This document shows positions 1 through 7,555 of a stretch of 16,962 bases of DNA, one piece after another. This DNA is from CAZQYC01 sp043746555 (lineage in GTDB: Bacteria > Pseudomonadota > Gammaproteobacteria > Steroidobacterales > Steroidobacteraceae), in contig JAYTQU010000114.1 of the NCBI GenBank assembly GCA_043746555.1, forward strand, positions 1-16,962, given 5' to 3'. The translations under genes and the position numbers were made by a program. The notes beneath the pieces were generated by a model, which ran no database searches, was not told the DNA's origin, and saw only the letters and a list, made by a program, of their open reading frames with translations. How positions within the stretch are numbered: the stretch's first letter is position 1; every line of letters begins with the position of its first letter.

Positions 1-2238
1 CTTGCGCGCACCGCTTATTGCCTTTTGTTGCTCGATATAGGGAATCAAGTGCGCGACTGCTTTCTTCATCACGCGCGCCGATTTCACGACCTGCGGCAAA
101 AACATTTTCCCCGCACCGAACAAATCGCCGACGACGTTCATGCCGTCCATCAACGGACCTTCAATCACATCGAGCGGTCGCGTGGTTTGTTGACGCGCCT
201 CTTCGGTATCGGCAACCACAAACTCATCCATGCCTTTGATCAGCGCATGTGCGAGACGCTTCGCCACCGGCCACTCGCGCCATGCGACGTCCTCAACTCG
301 TTTCGCCGTCGCATCGCCTTTGTATTTTGTCGCGATATCGAGCAGCCGCTCCGTGGCATCGTTGCGACGACAGAGCACCACGTCTTCCACGCGCTCGCGC
401 AATTCCGGCTTGATGTCTTCGTAGATCGCCAATTGTCCCGCGTTGACGATACCCATGTTCATGCCGGCCTTGATGGCGTGATACAAAAACACCGAGTGAA
501 TCGCTTCGCGAATCGGCTCGTTCCCTCGGAACGAGAACGACACGTTGCTGACACCGCCGCTAATCCAAGCGTGCGGACAGGTGTTGCGAATCTCGGCGGT
601 CGCTTCGATGAAATCGAGCGCATAACGATTGTGTTCTTCGATGCCGGTCGCCACCGCGAAAATATTCGGATCGAAGACAATGTCCTCGGGCGGAAAGCCG
701 ACCTTCTCAGTGAGCAACTTGTAGGATCGTTGGCAAATACCGACTTTGCGCGCGACGGTATCGGCTTGACCTTTTTCGTCGAACGCCATCACGACCACGG
801 CCGCACCGTAGGCGCGTACTTTTCGCGCATAGTTTAGGAACGACTCTTCGCCTTCCTTCATGCTAATGGAATTGACAATGCCCTTGCCTTGCAAGCATTT
901 AAGGCCCGCTTCGATCACAGTCCACTTCGACGAATCGAGCATCACCGGTACGCGCGCGATATCGGGCTCAGCAGCGATCAAATGCAGAAAGCGCACCATA
1001 GCCGCTTCCGAATCGAGCATGCCTTCGTCCATGTTGATGTCGATAATTTGCGCGCCGCTCAGCACCTGCTGACGCGCAACTTCCAGCGCCGCGTTATAGT
1101 CGTTCGCTTCGATCAGCTTTCTGAATTTCGCGGAACCCGTGACATTGGTTCGCTCACCGACATTCACAAACAAACTATCCGCGCCGATATTGAGCGGTTC
1201 CAATCCCGACAAACGACAGCGACGTTCAATCTCCGGGATCTTCCGCGGCGGATATTTGCTTACCGCATCTTTGACATGCTTGATGTGCTCCGGTGTGGTG
1301 CCGCAGCAACCGCCGACAATATTCAAGAATCCGCTCGCGGCAAATTCGCGCAAGATATCGCCGGTCTCGCACGCCGTTTCGTCGTACTCGCCGAACGCAT
1401 TAGGCAATCCCGCATTGGGATACGCACAGACATAAGTATCGGCAATGCGCGATAGCTCGTCGATGTAAGGTCGCAGCTCCTTGCCGCCGAGCGCGCAATT
1501 AAGACCGATCGTGATCGGTTTTAGATGACGCATCGAATTCCAAAACGCTTCGACGGTTTGTCCCGATAAAATGCGACCGGATGCGTCGGTTATCGTGCCG
1601 GAAATCATGATCGGCAAATCAAGATTCAATTCGTCGAGAACTTGACGAACCGCAAACCCGGCCGCTTTCGCATTCAGCGTATCGGTAATCGTTTCGATCA
1701 AGATAAGGTCCACGCCGCCCTCGATTAAGGCGCGCGTTGCATCCGCGTAGGTCGCGGCGAGTTGATCGAAGTTCACGGCGCGATAACCAGGATCGATCAC
1801 GTTCGGCGAGAGCGACGCCGTTCTCGTGGTCGGCCCCATCGCGCCGGCGACGAATTTTATTTGGCCGGTGCGGGCCGTGTATTCGTCGGCGACTTTGCGC
1901 GCGATTTTGGCGCCCTCGATATTCAGCTCGCTGACTAAATTTTCCAATCGATAGTCGGCTTGCGAAATTGCATTCGCGCTGAACGTATTGGTCTCGAGAA
2001 TGTCGGCACCCGCTGCAAGGAAGGCGTTGTGAATGCTCGCGACCCACGATGGCTGCGAGAGCACAAAGATTTCGTTGTTGCCCTTAAGATCGTGTCCCGA
2101 CAATCGAAATCGATCCCCACGATAATCCGCTTCGGTCGGACGACGCGCTTGAAACATGGTCCCCATGGCGCCGTCGAGCACCAAAATGCGCTCGTTGAGT
2201 AGACGACGAAATTCGGCGATGCGTTCGGTGCGGGTCAT
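1..2238 (-). CDS. metH: B12-dependent methionine synthase, N-terminal 746 residues (runs off left edge)
   Basis: Cobalamin-dependent methionine synthase transfers a methyl group from 5-methyl-THF to homocysteine in the cytoplasm. The frame is open from the ATG at 2238 to base 1, 746 codons with no stop or shift. Residues 1 to about 325 form the homocysteine-binding barrel, with zinc ligands visible as NCALGG (Cys248) and GGCCGTTPEH (Cys311, Cys312). From about 355 to 620 is the pterin-binding domain, opening with FVNVGERTNVTGSAKF and including MLDSSKW and DPNIFAVATG. From about 650 is the helical cap of the B12 module. The window stops just short of where the family's DxHxxG cobalamin motif is expected, so B12 binding is inferred from the family. 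E. coli MetH is about 1,227 residues, so roughly 40% is outside. No clear Shine-Dalgarno precedes the start; it lies 34 nt after metF, so co-transcription is likely. Confidence 0.97.
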   Translation of the reverse strand, partial: MTRTERIAEFRRLLNERILVLDGAMGTMFQARRPTEADYRGDRFRLSGHDLKGNNEIFVLSQPSWVASIHNAFLAAGADILETNTFSANAISQADYRLENLVSELNIEGAKIARKVADEYTARTGQIKFVAGAMGPTTRTASLSPNVIDPGYRAVNFDQLAATYADATRALIEGGVDLILIETITDTLNAKAAGFAVRQVLDELNLDLPIMISGTITDASGRILSGQTVEAFWNSMRHLKPITIGLNCALGGKELRPYIDELSRIADTYVCAYPNAGLPNAFGEYDETACETGDILREFAASGFLNIVGGCCGTTPEHIKHVKDAVSKYPPRKIPEIERRCRLSGLEPLNIGADSLFVNVGERTNVTGSAKFRKLIEANDYNAALEVARQQVLSGAQIIDINMDEGMLDSEAAMVRFLHLIAAEPDIARVPVMLDSSKWTVIEAGLKCLQGKGIVNSISMKEGEESFLNYARKVRAYGAAVVVMAFDEKGQADTVARKVGICQRSYKLLTEKVGFPPEDIVFDPNIFAVATGIEEHNRYALDFIEATAEIRNTCPHAWISGGVSNVSFSFRGNEPIREAIHSVFLYHAIKAGMNMGIVNAGQLAIYEDIKPELRERVEDVVLCRRNDATERLLDIATKYKGDATAKRVEDVAWREWPVAKRLAHALIKGMDEFVVADTEEARQQTTRPLDVIEGPLMDGMNVVGDLFGAGKMFLPQVVKSARVMKKAVAHLIPYIEQQKAISGARK

Positions 2239-2272
2239 GGTTGTGCTACTGGTTACCGGCAAGAACAAAGAA

Positions 2273-3193
2273 CTACGCGGCGATAACTTTGGATGCTTGC
2301 GGCCGTACACCGAGCGCGTGGCAAATCGCATAAGTCAATTCGGCGCGATTGAGTGTATAGAAGTGAAACTCGTCAACGCCTTCGTGCGCGAGTTGTTGCA
2401 CTTGTTCGATGGCCACGGCCGCGGCAAGCATGCGCCGCGTGTCGGCGTCGTCGTTCAATCCCTCGAAGCGATGACGTAACCAATCAGGTACGCACGTCGC
2501 CGTACGAGCGGCAAAGCGCAGCAATTGCGGCAGGCTGATAATCGGCATCAAACCCGGAACGATCGGTGCGGTAATTCCGGCTTTCGCACATCGTTCTCGG
2601 AATCGCAGAAAGACAGGCGTATCGAAAAAACAATTGGTGATAGCGCGATTGGCGCCGGCGTCGAGCTTTGCTTTGAGATTGTCCAGATCCGCTTCGGCGC
2701 CCAATGCTTCGGGATGCGTCTCGGGGTAAGCAGCGATTGAGATTTCAAAGTCGGCGATCGACTTCAGTCCAGCCACCAAATCCAATGCGTAAGCAAACCC
2801 TTGTGGGTGCGGTTGATACTGCGTGGTCCCTTGCGGCGGATCGCCGCGCAATGCAACGATGTGGCGAATACCATCGCTCCAATAGCCGCGCGCGATATCG
2901 AGCACTTCGTCGCGCGACGCACCGACACAAGTAAGATGGGGCGCGGCGACGAGATTGGTCTCGTGCATTACGCGGGTCACGATATTGTGTGTACGCGCAC
3001 GAGTCGAACCGTCGGCGCCGTAAGTGACCGACACGAAGCGAGGCTTGAGCGGCGCAAGTCGTTCGATGGACGCCCACAACGTTTTTTCCATCGTCTCGTC
3101 TTTCGGCGGAAAAAATTCGAACGACACGCCGACGGGTCGAGCGAGCCGAATGAGATTTTCGTGAATACCATCGCGAAGCCGTTGCACTGACAT
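2273..3193 (-). CDS. metF: 5,10-methylenetetrahydrofolate reductase
   Basis: MetF reduces 5,10-methylene-THF to 5-methyl-THF with an FAD cofactor and so supplies the methyl donor for MetH, the next gene. The protein is 306 residues, close to the usual length of about 295. The N-terminal signature SFEFFPPK is at 24-31, with Glu26 corresponding to the catalytic Glu28 of E. coli. VTYGADGSTR follows at 56-65, PHLTC at 85-89, and ALRGDPP at 114-120, where Asp118 corresponds to E. coli Asp120. The Gly usually seen in VTYGAGGS is Asp61 here, at a variable position. A purine-rich stretch (gaaagag) lies upstream of the ATG. It sits 30 nt after the regulator gene and 34 nt before metH, so the three genes look like one operon. 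Confidence 0.97.
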   Translation of the reverse strand: MSVQRLRDGIHENLIRLARPVGVSFEFFPPKDETMEKTLWASIERLAPLKPRFVSVTYGADGSTRARTHNIVTRVMHETNLVAAPHLTCVGASRDEVLDIARGYWSDGIRHIVALRGDPPQGTTQYQPHPQGFAYALDLVAGLKSIADFEISIAAYPETHPEALGAEADLDNLKAKLDAGANRAITNCFFDTPVFLRFRERCAKAGITAPIVPGLMPIISLPQLLRFAARTATCVPDWLRHRFEGLNDDADTRRMLAAAVAIEQVQQLAHEGVDEFHFYTLNRAELTYAICHALGVRPQASKVIAA

Positions 3194-3223
3194 GAGTTTT
3201 ACTCTTTCGTCTTCAGACTAAAA

Positions 3224-4141
3224 TTACACCGCTTCTTGCTCGACCGCCGGTGCGCGCGCAATCACCACCAACAAATGCGCGGACTCGGTATCGAATGGAT
3301 TGATGCGCTGACATTGCAATTGCGCCTCTGAAAGCCAACTGCGCACCACTGCAAGCGGATTGCCTGCGACGCGATCGGCCAGCACATCGAATTCTTCAAC
3401 CAAACACAAGCGTCCGCCCGCTCGTAACGTGCGTGCTGCTTCGACAATTGCTGCGACGGGCTGCTCGGATTCAGCCAACACACGATCCATCGTGACGGTA
3501 TCGAATGCGCGATCGGCGAACGGCAGGCCGTACATGTCGCCGCGTCTGAAAAGGCAATGACTGAGCCCAGCGCTGTGCGTTTGCGTGCGCGCAATTCGCA
3601 ACGCTTCGGTTGAAATATCGACGCCAACGGCACGCGTTGCGTTCGCGCCGAGCGCGCGCAAGATCATTCCGGTTCCTGTGCCAATGTCGAGCAGCTCGCC
3701 AATCGGCTCGCCGCCGAGTTCATCGACAATCACATCGTGCAATTGATCGAGCGATTGGCCGGCTATCGGTTTTGCGTTGACGCTATTGGCGACAGCGACC
3801 TTCACGCGATCGGCCAACACCGCTGCCATGCGGCGCTGGTCCGCTTGCAGTGTTGCATCTTCTTTCGCGATCAATGCCGACAGCTGTTGCGAGAATTTTT
3901 GGCCCACGCCGTGCGTGGCGACGCGGTAATAGACCCAATGCTCTTCGCGAAAGCGATCCAACAATCCGGCATCGCATAGCAATTTGAGATGCCGCGAAAT
4001 GCGCGGCTGACTTTGCTCAAGCGCCGTGGAAATTTCGCCTACAGTGAGTTCCCCATGAGTCAACAACTCCAATAACCGCAGACGAGTCGGCTCAGCGGCG
4101 GCTTTGAGCGCGATCAACACCTTATCGAGTGATTCGGTCAT
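3224..4141 (-). CDS. ArsR-family HTH regulator fused to a SAM-dependent methyltransferase domain (SahR-like)
   Basis: A 305-residue two-domain protein. Residues about 5-85 form an ArsR-type winged helix with AAAEPTRLRLLELL, GELTVGEISTAL and the recognition helix QSQPRISRHLKLL. Residues about 130-300 form a class I methyltransferase fold: motif I LLDIGTGTG at 150-158, GVDIS at 173-177, RGDMYGLPFAD at 200-210. The paired cysteines that bind metal in classical ArsR/SmtB sensors are absent (only Cys56 in that region), which argues against a metal sensor. It is first in an operon with metF and metH. Members of this fusion family called SahR are known to repress methionine-cycle genes in proteobacteria and respond to S-adenosylhomocysteine. 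That assignment is by architecture and context, so the symbol is left empty. A perfect palindrome at 4154-4167 is a probable autoregulatory operator. It could still act as a methyltransferase. Confidence 0.85.
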   Translation of the reverse strand: MTESLDKVLIALKAAAEPTRLRLLELLTHGELTVGEISTALEQSQPRISRHLKLLCDAGLLDRFREEHWVYYRVATHGVGQKFSQQLSALIAKEDATLQADQRRMAAVLADRVKVAVANSVNAKPIAGQSLDQLHDVIVDELGGEPIGELLDIGTGTGMILRALGANATRAVGVDISTEALRIARTQTHSAGLSHCLFRRGDMYGLPFADRAFDTVTMDRVLAESEQPVAAIVEAARTLRAGGRLCLVEEFDVLADRVAGNPLAVVRSWLSEAQLQCQRINPFDTESAHLLVVIARAPAVEQEAV

Positions 4142-4153
4142 GGCAAACGAATA

Positions 4154-4186
4154 TAAAGATATCTTTAAGTTAATGGGCGAACTATA
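4154..4186 (-). promoter_or_regulatory. Candidate promoter and operator of the regulator-metF-metH operon
   Basis: The 14-bp perfect palindrome TAAAGATATCTTTA occupies 4154-4167, with its edge 12 nt from the regulator's start codon. On the minus strand a good -10 match, TATAGT, lies at 4186-4181; no convincing -35 box is visible at the right spacing. If that -10 is used, transcription would start near 4174 and the palindrome would sit in the first ~20 transcribed bases, where a bound repressor could block transcription. This is the only obvious palindrome next to the operon. The link to the ArsR-type protein is inferred. Confidence 0.5.
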
Positions 4187-4213
4187 CCGTGCGTCCCCGT
4201 CGGTTGGCTAGTG

Positions 4214-4264
4214 GGCAGGCCCATTCTGTGATGGTCGTAGGAATTAAGGCGCGAAAAGCCTGCC
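4214..4264. repeat. Short inverted repeat in the divergent intergenic region
   Basis: GGCAGGC at 4214-4220 is matched by GCCTGCC at 4258-4264, with a 37-nt spacer. It lies in the 249-nt region between the divergent regulator and acyl-CoA dehydrogenase genes. The rest of that region has a C-rich stretch (about 4266-4315) and no recognisable gene. A role is not evident and chance is possible. Confidence 0.25.
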
Positions 4265-4390
4265 GCGGCGCTCGCCCACCCAAACACACACCCGCCCTCA
4301 CCCTGCCCACACCTCGGATGGCGGTGCGTTAAACTTCGGCCCCTTTTTTACATTCAAGTCCCGACTACCCCATCCGGAGTAACCGACCTC

Positions 4391-5542
4391 ATGATTCGCG
4401 ACCAGGACATGCTCGACAGCCTTCTTACCACCATCGATCGTTTCGTTAATGAGCAATTGATTCCTCGCGAGCGCGAGTTGGTTGAGACGGGCGAGATGCC
4501 GAAGGACATCGCAACGGCGATGCGCGAACTCGGACTATTCGGTCTCACGCTGCCGGAGGAGTACGGCGGCATGGGTCTCACGATGGAAGAAGAAGTGATG
4601 GTGGCATTTTCACTGGGACGAACATCGCCGGCGTTCCGTTCGCTCATCGGCACCAACAACGGCATCGGCTCCCTCGGCATCGTGAGCCAAGGGACATCCG
4701 AGCAGAAGCAAAAGTATTTACCGAAACTTGCGGCCGGTGAATTGATCGGCTCGTTTGCGTTGACGGAACCGTCGGCGGGTTCCGACTCCGCCTCCGTAAA
4801 AACGCGCGCCGATAAACAAGGCGATCACTATGTACTCAACGGCAGCAAAAGATTTATCACCAATGCGCCGCATGCGGGCATCTTCACCGTGTTCGCGCGC
4901 ACCGATCAAAGCAAGCCTGGCGCGGGCGGCGTCTCGGCGTTCATCGTCGAACGCGATACTCCTGGCCTGTCGCTGGGCGCGATCGACAAAAAGATGGGGC
5001 AAGCCGGATCGGTTACGTGCGATGTGATCTTCGACAATTGCCGCGTTTCCGCGAGTCAACTACTCGGCAAAGAAAACGAGGGCTTCAAGATCGCAATGAA
5101 GTCTTTGGATCGCGGCCGCTTGCATATCGGCGCAATCGCCACCGGCGCGTCGGATCGATTGATCGACGAATCGTTGCGCTTCGCCGCCGATCGCAGACAA
5201 TTCGGCGAACCGATTGCGAACTTCCAACTTATCCAAGCGATGCTCGCCGACAGCAAAACCGATAGCTATGCCGCACGCTGCATGATTATCGACGCGGCAC
5301 GCAAGCGTGACGCAGGCAAAGACATCACGCTCGAAGCATCCGCCGGCAAACTATTCGCCACCGAAATGGTCGGCCGCGTTGCCGACCGCGCAGTGCAGAT
5401 CCACGGCGGCTCGGGCTACATTCAAGAATATGCCGTGGAGCGATTCTATCGCGACGTGCGCTTGTTCCGCTTGTACGAAGGTACATCGCAAATTCAGCAA
5501 ATCGTGATTGCGAAGCGGATGCTTAAGGATTTGAACGGCTGA
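4391..5542 (+). CDS. Acyl-CoA dehydrogenase family protein
   Basis: FAD-dependent acyl-CoA dehydrogenase, catalysing the first alpha,beta-desaturation of an acyl-CoA and passing electrons to electron-transfer flavoprotein. The 383-residue length is normal. Residues about 5-115 are the N-terminal helical domain (LGLFGLTLPEEYGGMGL at 48-64). The middle beta domain holds the flavin-contact motif ALTEPSAGSD at 123-132 and GSKRFITNA at 151-159. The C-terminal helical domain holds DRRQFGEPIANFQ, IHGGSGYIQEYAVERFYRD and LYEGTSQIQQ. Glu363 in that last motif is at the position of the catalytic base of medium- and short-chain enzymes. GGAG at 4376-4379 lies 11 nt before the ATG. The acyl substrate cannot be read from sequence. 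No beta-oxidation partner is adjacent, so it looks like a single-gene unit. Confidence 0.93.
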   Translation: MIRDQDMLDSLLTTIDRFVNEQLIPRERELVETGEMPKDIATAMRELGLFGLTLPEEYGGMGLTMEEEVMVAFSLGRTSPAFRSLIGTNNGIGSLGIVSQGTSEQKQKYLPKLAAGELIGSFALTEPSAGSDSASVKTRADKQGDHYVLNGSKRFITNAPHAGIFTVFARTDQSKPGAGGVSAFIVERDTPGLSLGAIDKKMGQAGSVTCDVIFDNCRVSASQLLGKENEGFKIAMKSLDRGRLHIGAIATGASDRLIDESLRFAADRRQFGEPIANFQLIQAMLADSKTDSYAARCMIIDAARKRDAGKDITLEASAGKLFATEMVGRVADRAVQIHGGSGYIQEYAVERFYRDVRLFRLYEGTSQIQQIVIAKRMLKDLNG

Positions 5543-5678
5543 AGTTTCAGTACGCCGCCGTCGAAGCCTCCAGCGACTTAGTTTTGCGAGGGTTTGGAAA
5601 TGCGAGTCAGGGCCGGGCTTCGTGACCATTGGAATCTCTGCGCTAGCACATCGACGTCAGTCGCGCGAACGCTCGCTA

Positions 5679-5751
5679 AAGAATTGTAGAGATGTCCACC
5701 TGTTGGTTTTCAAGCGTGACAAAATCCAGCTTCCACGGTCCAACAATTCTT
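5679..5751 (+). repeat. Inverted repeat and possible structured leader before the esterase gene
   Basis: AAGAATTGT at 5679-5687 is matched exactly by ACAATTCTT at 5743-5751. Between them are a second pair, GTTGG at 5702-5706 and CCAAC at 5740-5744 (overlapping the outer arm by two bases), and a small hairpin formed by ggtttt at 5705-5710 and aaaatc at 5721-5726. The element ends 26 nt before the esterase start codon. It could be an operator, a leader fold or chance. The rest of the 235-nt gap between the two genes shows nothing I recognise. Confidence 0.3.
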
Positions 5752-5777
5752 AGTAATACTTTCACCGGGAGATCGCC

Positions 5778-7475
5778 ATGAGCAAAGATTCGACAGCATC
5801 GCCTTCATCGAACGTATCGTCGCACGACAATTCCACGCACGCCCCATCGACCACGCGACGCGATTTTCTAAAAACTTCTTCGCTTACGCTTGCTGCAGCG
5901 CCTTTAATGGCCGGTGCGGTTTCGGCGCAGGAATCAAGCGCGGCTCGTCCGGTTGCGGGACTCGGTGGATCGGCCAGCGGAAAAATCTTTGTCGAGACCG
6001 AAACGATTTACGGCAAAGTCCAGGGATTGCAAACCGCGGGTGTAAAAGAGTTCAAGGGCATTCCTTACGGCGCGCCGACCGGCGGACGCAATCGCTTCAT
6101 GCCGCCGAAAAAACCCGTCTCGTGGAAGGGCGTGCGCGAGTGTTTCGCGCATGGACAAATCTCACCGCAGTCGCCGGCCGATCTGCGCTCGGATTACGCC
6201 ATGATGATTCACTGGGATTATCAACCCGGCGGCATGGGCGAGGATTGCTTGGTGCTCAATGTTTGGACGCCGGGCCTTAAGGACAATGCGAAGCGGCCGG
6301 TGCTCGTATCGTTTCACGGCGGCGGTTACACGACTGGATCCGGCAACGCCATCGGCTTCGACGGCGCGCAGCTTGCGAAGTTTGGCGATGTCGTGGTCGT
6401 GTGCGTGAATCATCGACTCGGCGCGTTAGGCTATGCACATTTTGCCGATATCGCGCCATCCGAATTTGCATACTCAGGCGTCACCGGCATCATGGACCTC
6501 ACCGCATCGCTCGAATGGGTGCGCGACAACATCGAAAACTTTGGCGGAGATCCGCACAATGTCTTCATCTTTGGTCAATCCGGAGGTGGCGCAAAGACCA
6601 GCGCGATGATTGCCAATCCGGCCGCGAAAGGATTATTTCATCGCGCGGCCGTGCAAAGCGGCTCATCGCTGCGTTTCACCACACGCGAACGCGGCATGCA
6701 AGGCGCCGAAATGTTGCTGAAACAACTTGGGATCACCAAGGCGCGCATCGGCGATTTGCAAAAAGTTTCCTGGCAACAAATTTTGGAAGCACAGGCCGCG
6801 GCCGGACCACTCGCAAATTTTTCCCCGGTAATGGACGGAAAATACTTGCCGCATCATCCGTTCGATCCGGTTGCGCCGCCGGAGTCTGCAACGATTCCGC
6901 TCATCGTTTCGACGGCGCTTGAAGACGCCGCACTTGCGTTAAGCAACTTCGATTTGAACGATGCGGGGCTCAAGACAATTCTCGAACAGCGTTTCAAAGG
7001 CAAAGGCGCGGAGATTTTCGCGCTGTATCGTAAGTATTTTCCGCAAAAATCCGCATTCCTAGTACAGGCGATGATCTTCACCGATTCCGGCTTTCGACGC
7101 TCCGCCATCAAGCAGGCGGAACTAAAAGCGGCGCAAGGTAAGGCACCGATCTATATGTACCAATGGAATTGGCCAACCCCCGCTTATGGCGGTCGATATG
7201 GCGCGATTCACGGACTCGACGTCGGTGCAACTTTTCGCGAAGCCCGTGACGGCAACGACTTTGCGCGCATCGCCGATGAATTTTCATCCACGTGGGTCGC
7301 GTTCGCGAAAACCGGCAACCCGAATAACTCGCGCATTCCGCCGTGGCAAACCTACGATGCGCAGACTCGCGCCACCATGATCTTCGATACGCCGACGCGC
7401 TTGGAAAACGATCCGCGCTCGGAGATTCGCAAGTTTTGGGAGCAGATGCCGGCGGCAACCTCGATCGCGGGTTAG
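5778..7475 (+). CDS. Type-B carboxylesterase with a Tat signal peptide
   Basis: An exported alpha/beta-hydrolase of 565 residues from the carboxylesterase type-B (cholinesterase-like) family, expected to hydrolyse carboxylic esters outside the cytoplasm. The N-terminus has an unusually long, Ser/Thr-rich n-region of about 25 residues. A twin-arginine motif TTRRDFLK (25-32) follows, then the hydrophobic stretch LTLAAAPLMAGAVSA and a likely cleavage near residue 50. The family motif EDCLVLNVWTP is at 155-165, the oxyanion segment FHGGGYTTGSGN at 179-190, and the nucleophile elbow FGQSGGGAKTS puts the catalytic Ser at 268. His478 in GAIHGLDVGATF is the likely catalytic His. The acid is probably Glu382 or Asp383 in STALEDAA. 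A good ribosome site (gggag) precedes the ATG. Tat export suggests folding before secretion. The substrate is unknown. Confidence 0.92.
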   Translation: MSKDSTASPSSNVSSHDNSTHAPSTTRRDFLKTSSLTLAAAPLMAGAVSAQESSAARPVAGLGGSASGKIFVETETIYGKVQGLQTAGVKEFKGIPYGAPTGGRNRFMPPKKPVSWKGVRECFAHGQISPQSPADLRSDYAMMIHWDYQPGGMGEDCLVLNVWTPGLKDNAKRPVLVSFHGGGYTTGSGNAIGFDGAQLAKFGDVVVVCVNHRLGALGYAHFADIAPSEFAYSGVTGIMDLTASLEWVRDNIENFGGDPHNVFIFGQSGGGAKTSAMIANPAAKGLFHRAAVQSGSSLRFTTRERGMQGAEMLLKQLGITKARIGDLQKVSWQQILEAQAAAGPLANFSPVMDGKYLPHHPFDPVAPPESATIPLIVSTALEDAALALSNFDLNDAGLKTILEQRFKGKGAEIFALYRKYFPQKSAFLVQAMIFTDSGFRRSAIKQAELKAAQGKAPIYMYQWNWPTPAYGGRYGAIHGLDVGATFREARDGNDFARIADEFSSTWVAFAKTGNPNNSRIPPWQTYDAQTRATMIFDTPTRLENDPRSEIRKFWEQMPAATSIAG

Positions 7476-7506
7476 CCCTCGGCCGCGGATTAACTTAGGT
7501 TCGATC

Positions 7507-7539
7507 TTGCCGGTCTTGCGCCACGCGCAAGACCGGCAA
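7507..7539. terminator. Perfect 15-bp hairpin between convergent genes, possible bidirectional terminator
   Basis: TTGCCGGTCTTGCGC at 7507-7521 is exactly complementary to GCGCAAGACCGGCAA at 7525-7539, with a 3-nt loop. It lies in the 80-nt gap between the stop codons of the plus-strand esterase and the minus-strand kinase-like gene, where a bidirectional terminator is expected. No T-tract follows on either strand, so it is not a classical intrinsic terminator. It may be a dispersed palindromic repeat that blocks transcripts or protects 3' ends. Confidence 0.55.
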
Positions 7540-7555
7540 CGTTACACGAAGCTGT

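Noticed and set aside
25..837. 270-codon plus-strand open frame opposite metH
   Set aside because: It is antisense to a continuous MetH reading frame with all family motifs and has no recognisable protein features.
889..1455. 188-codon plus-strand open frame opposite metH
   Set aside because: Shadow of the MetH coding strand; its residues follow from the MetH codon pattern.
6401..6922. 173-codon open frame inside the esterase
   Set aside because: Another frame within the esterase, rich in Arg and His and without family motifs.
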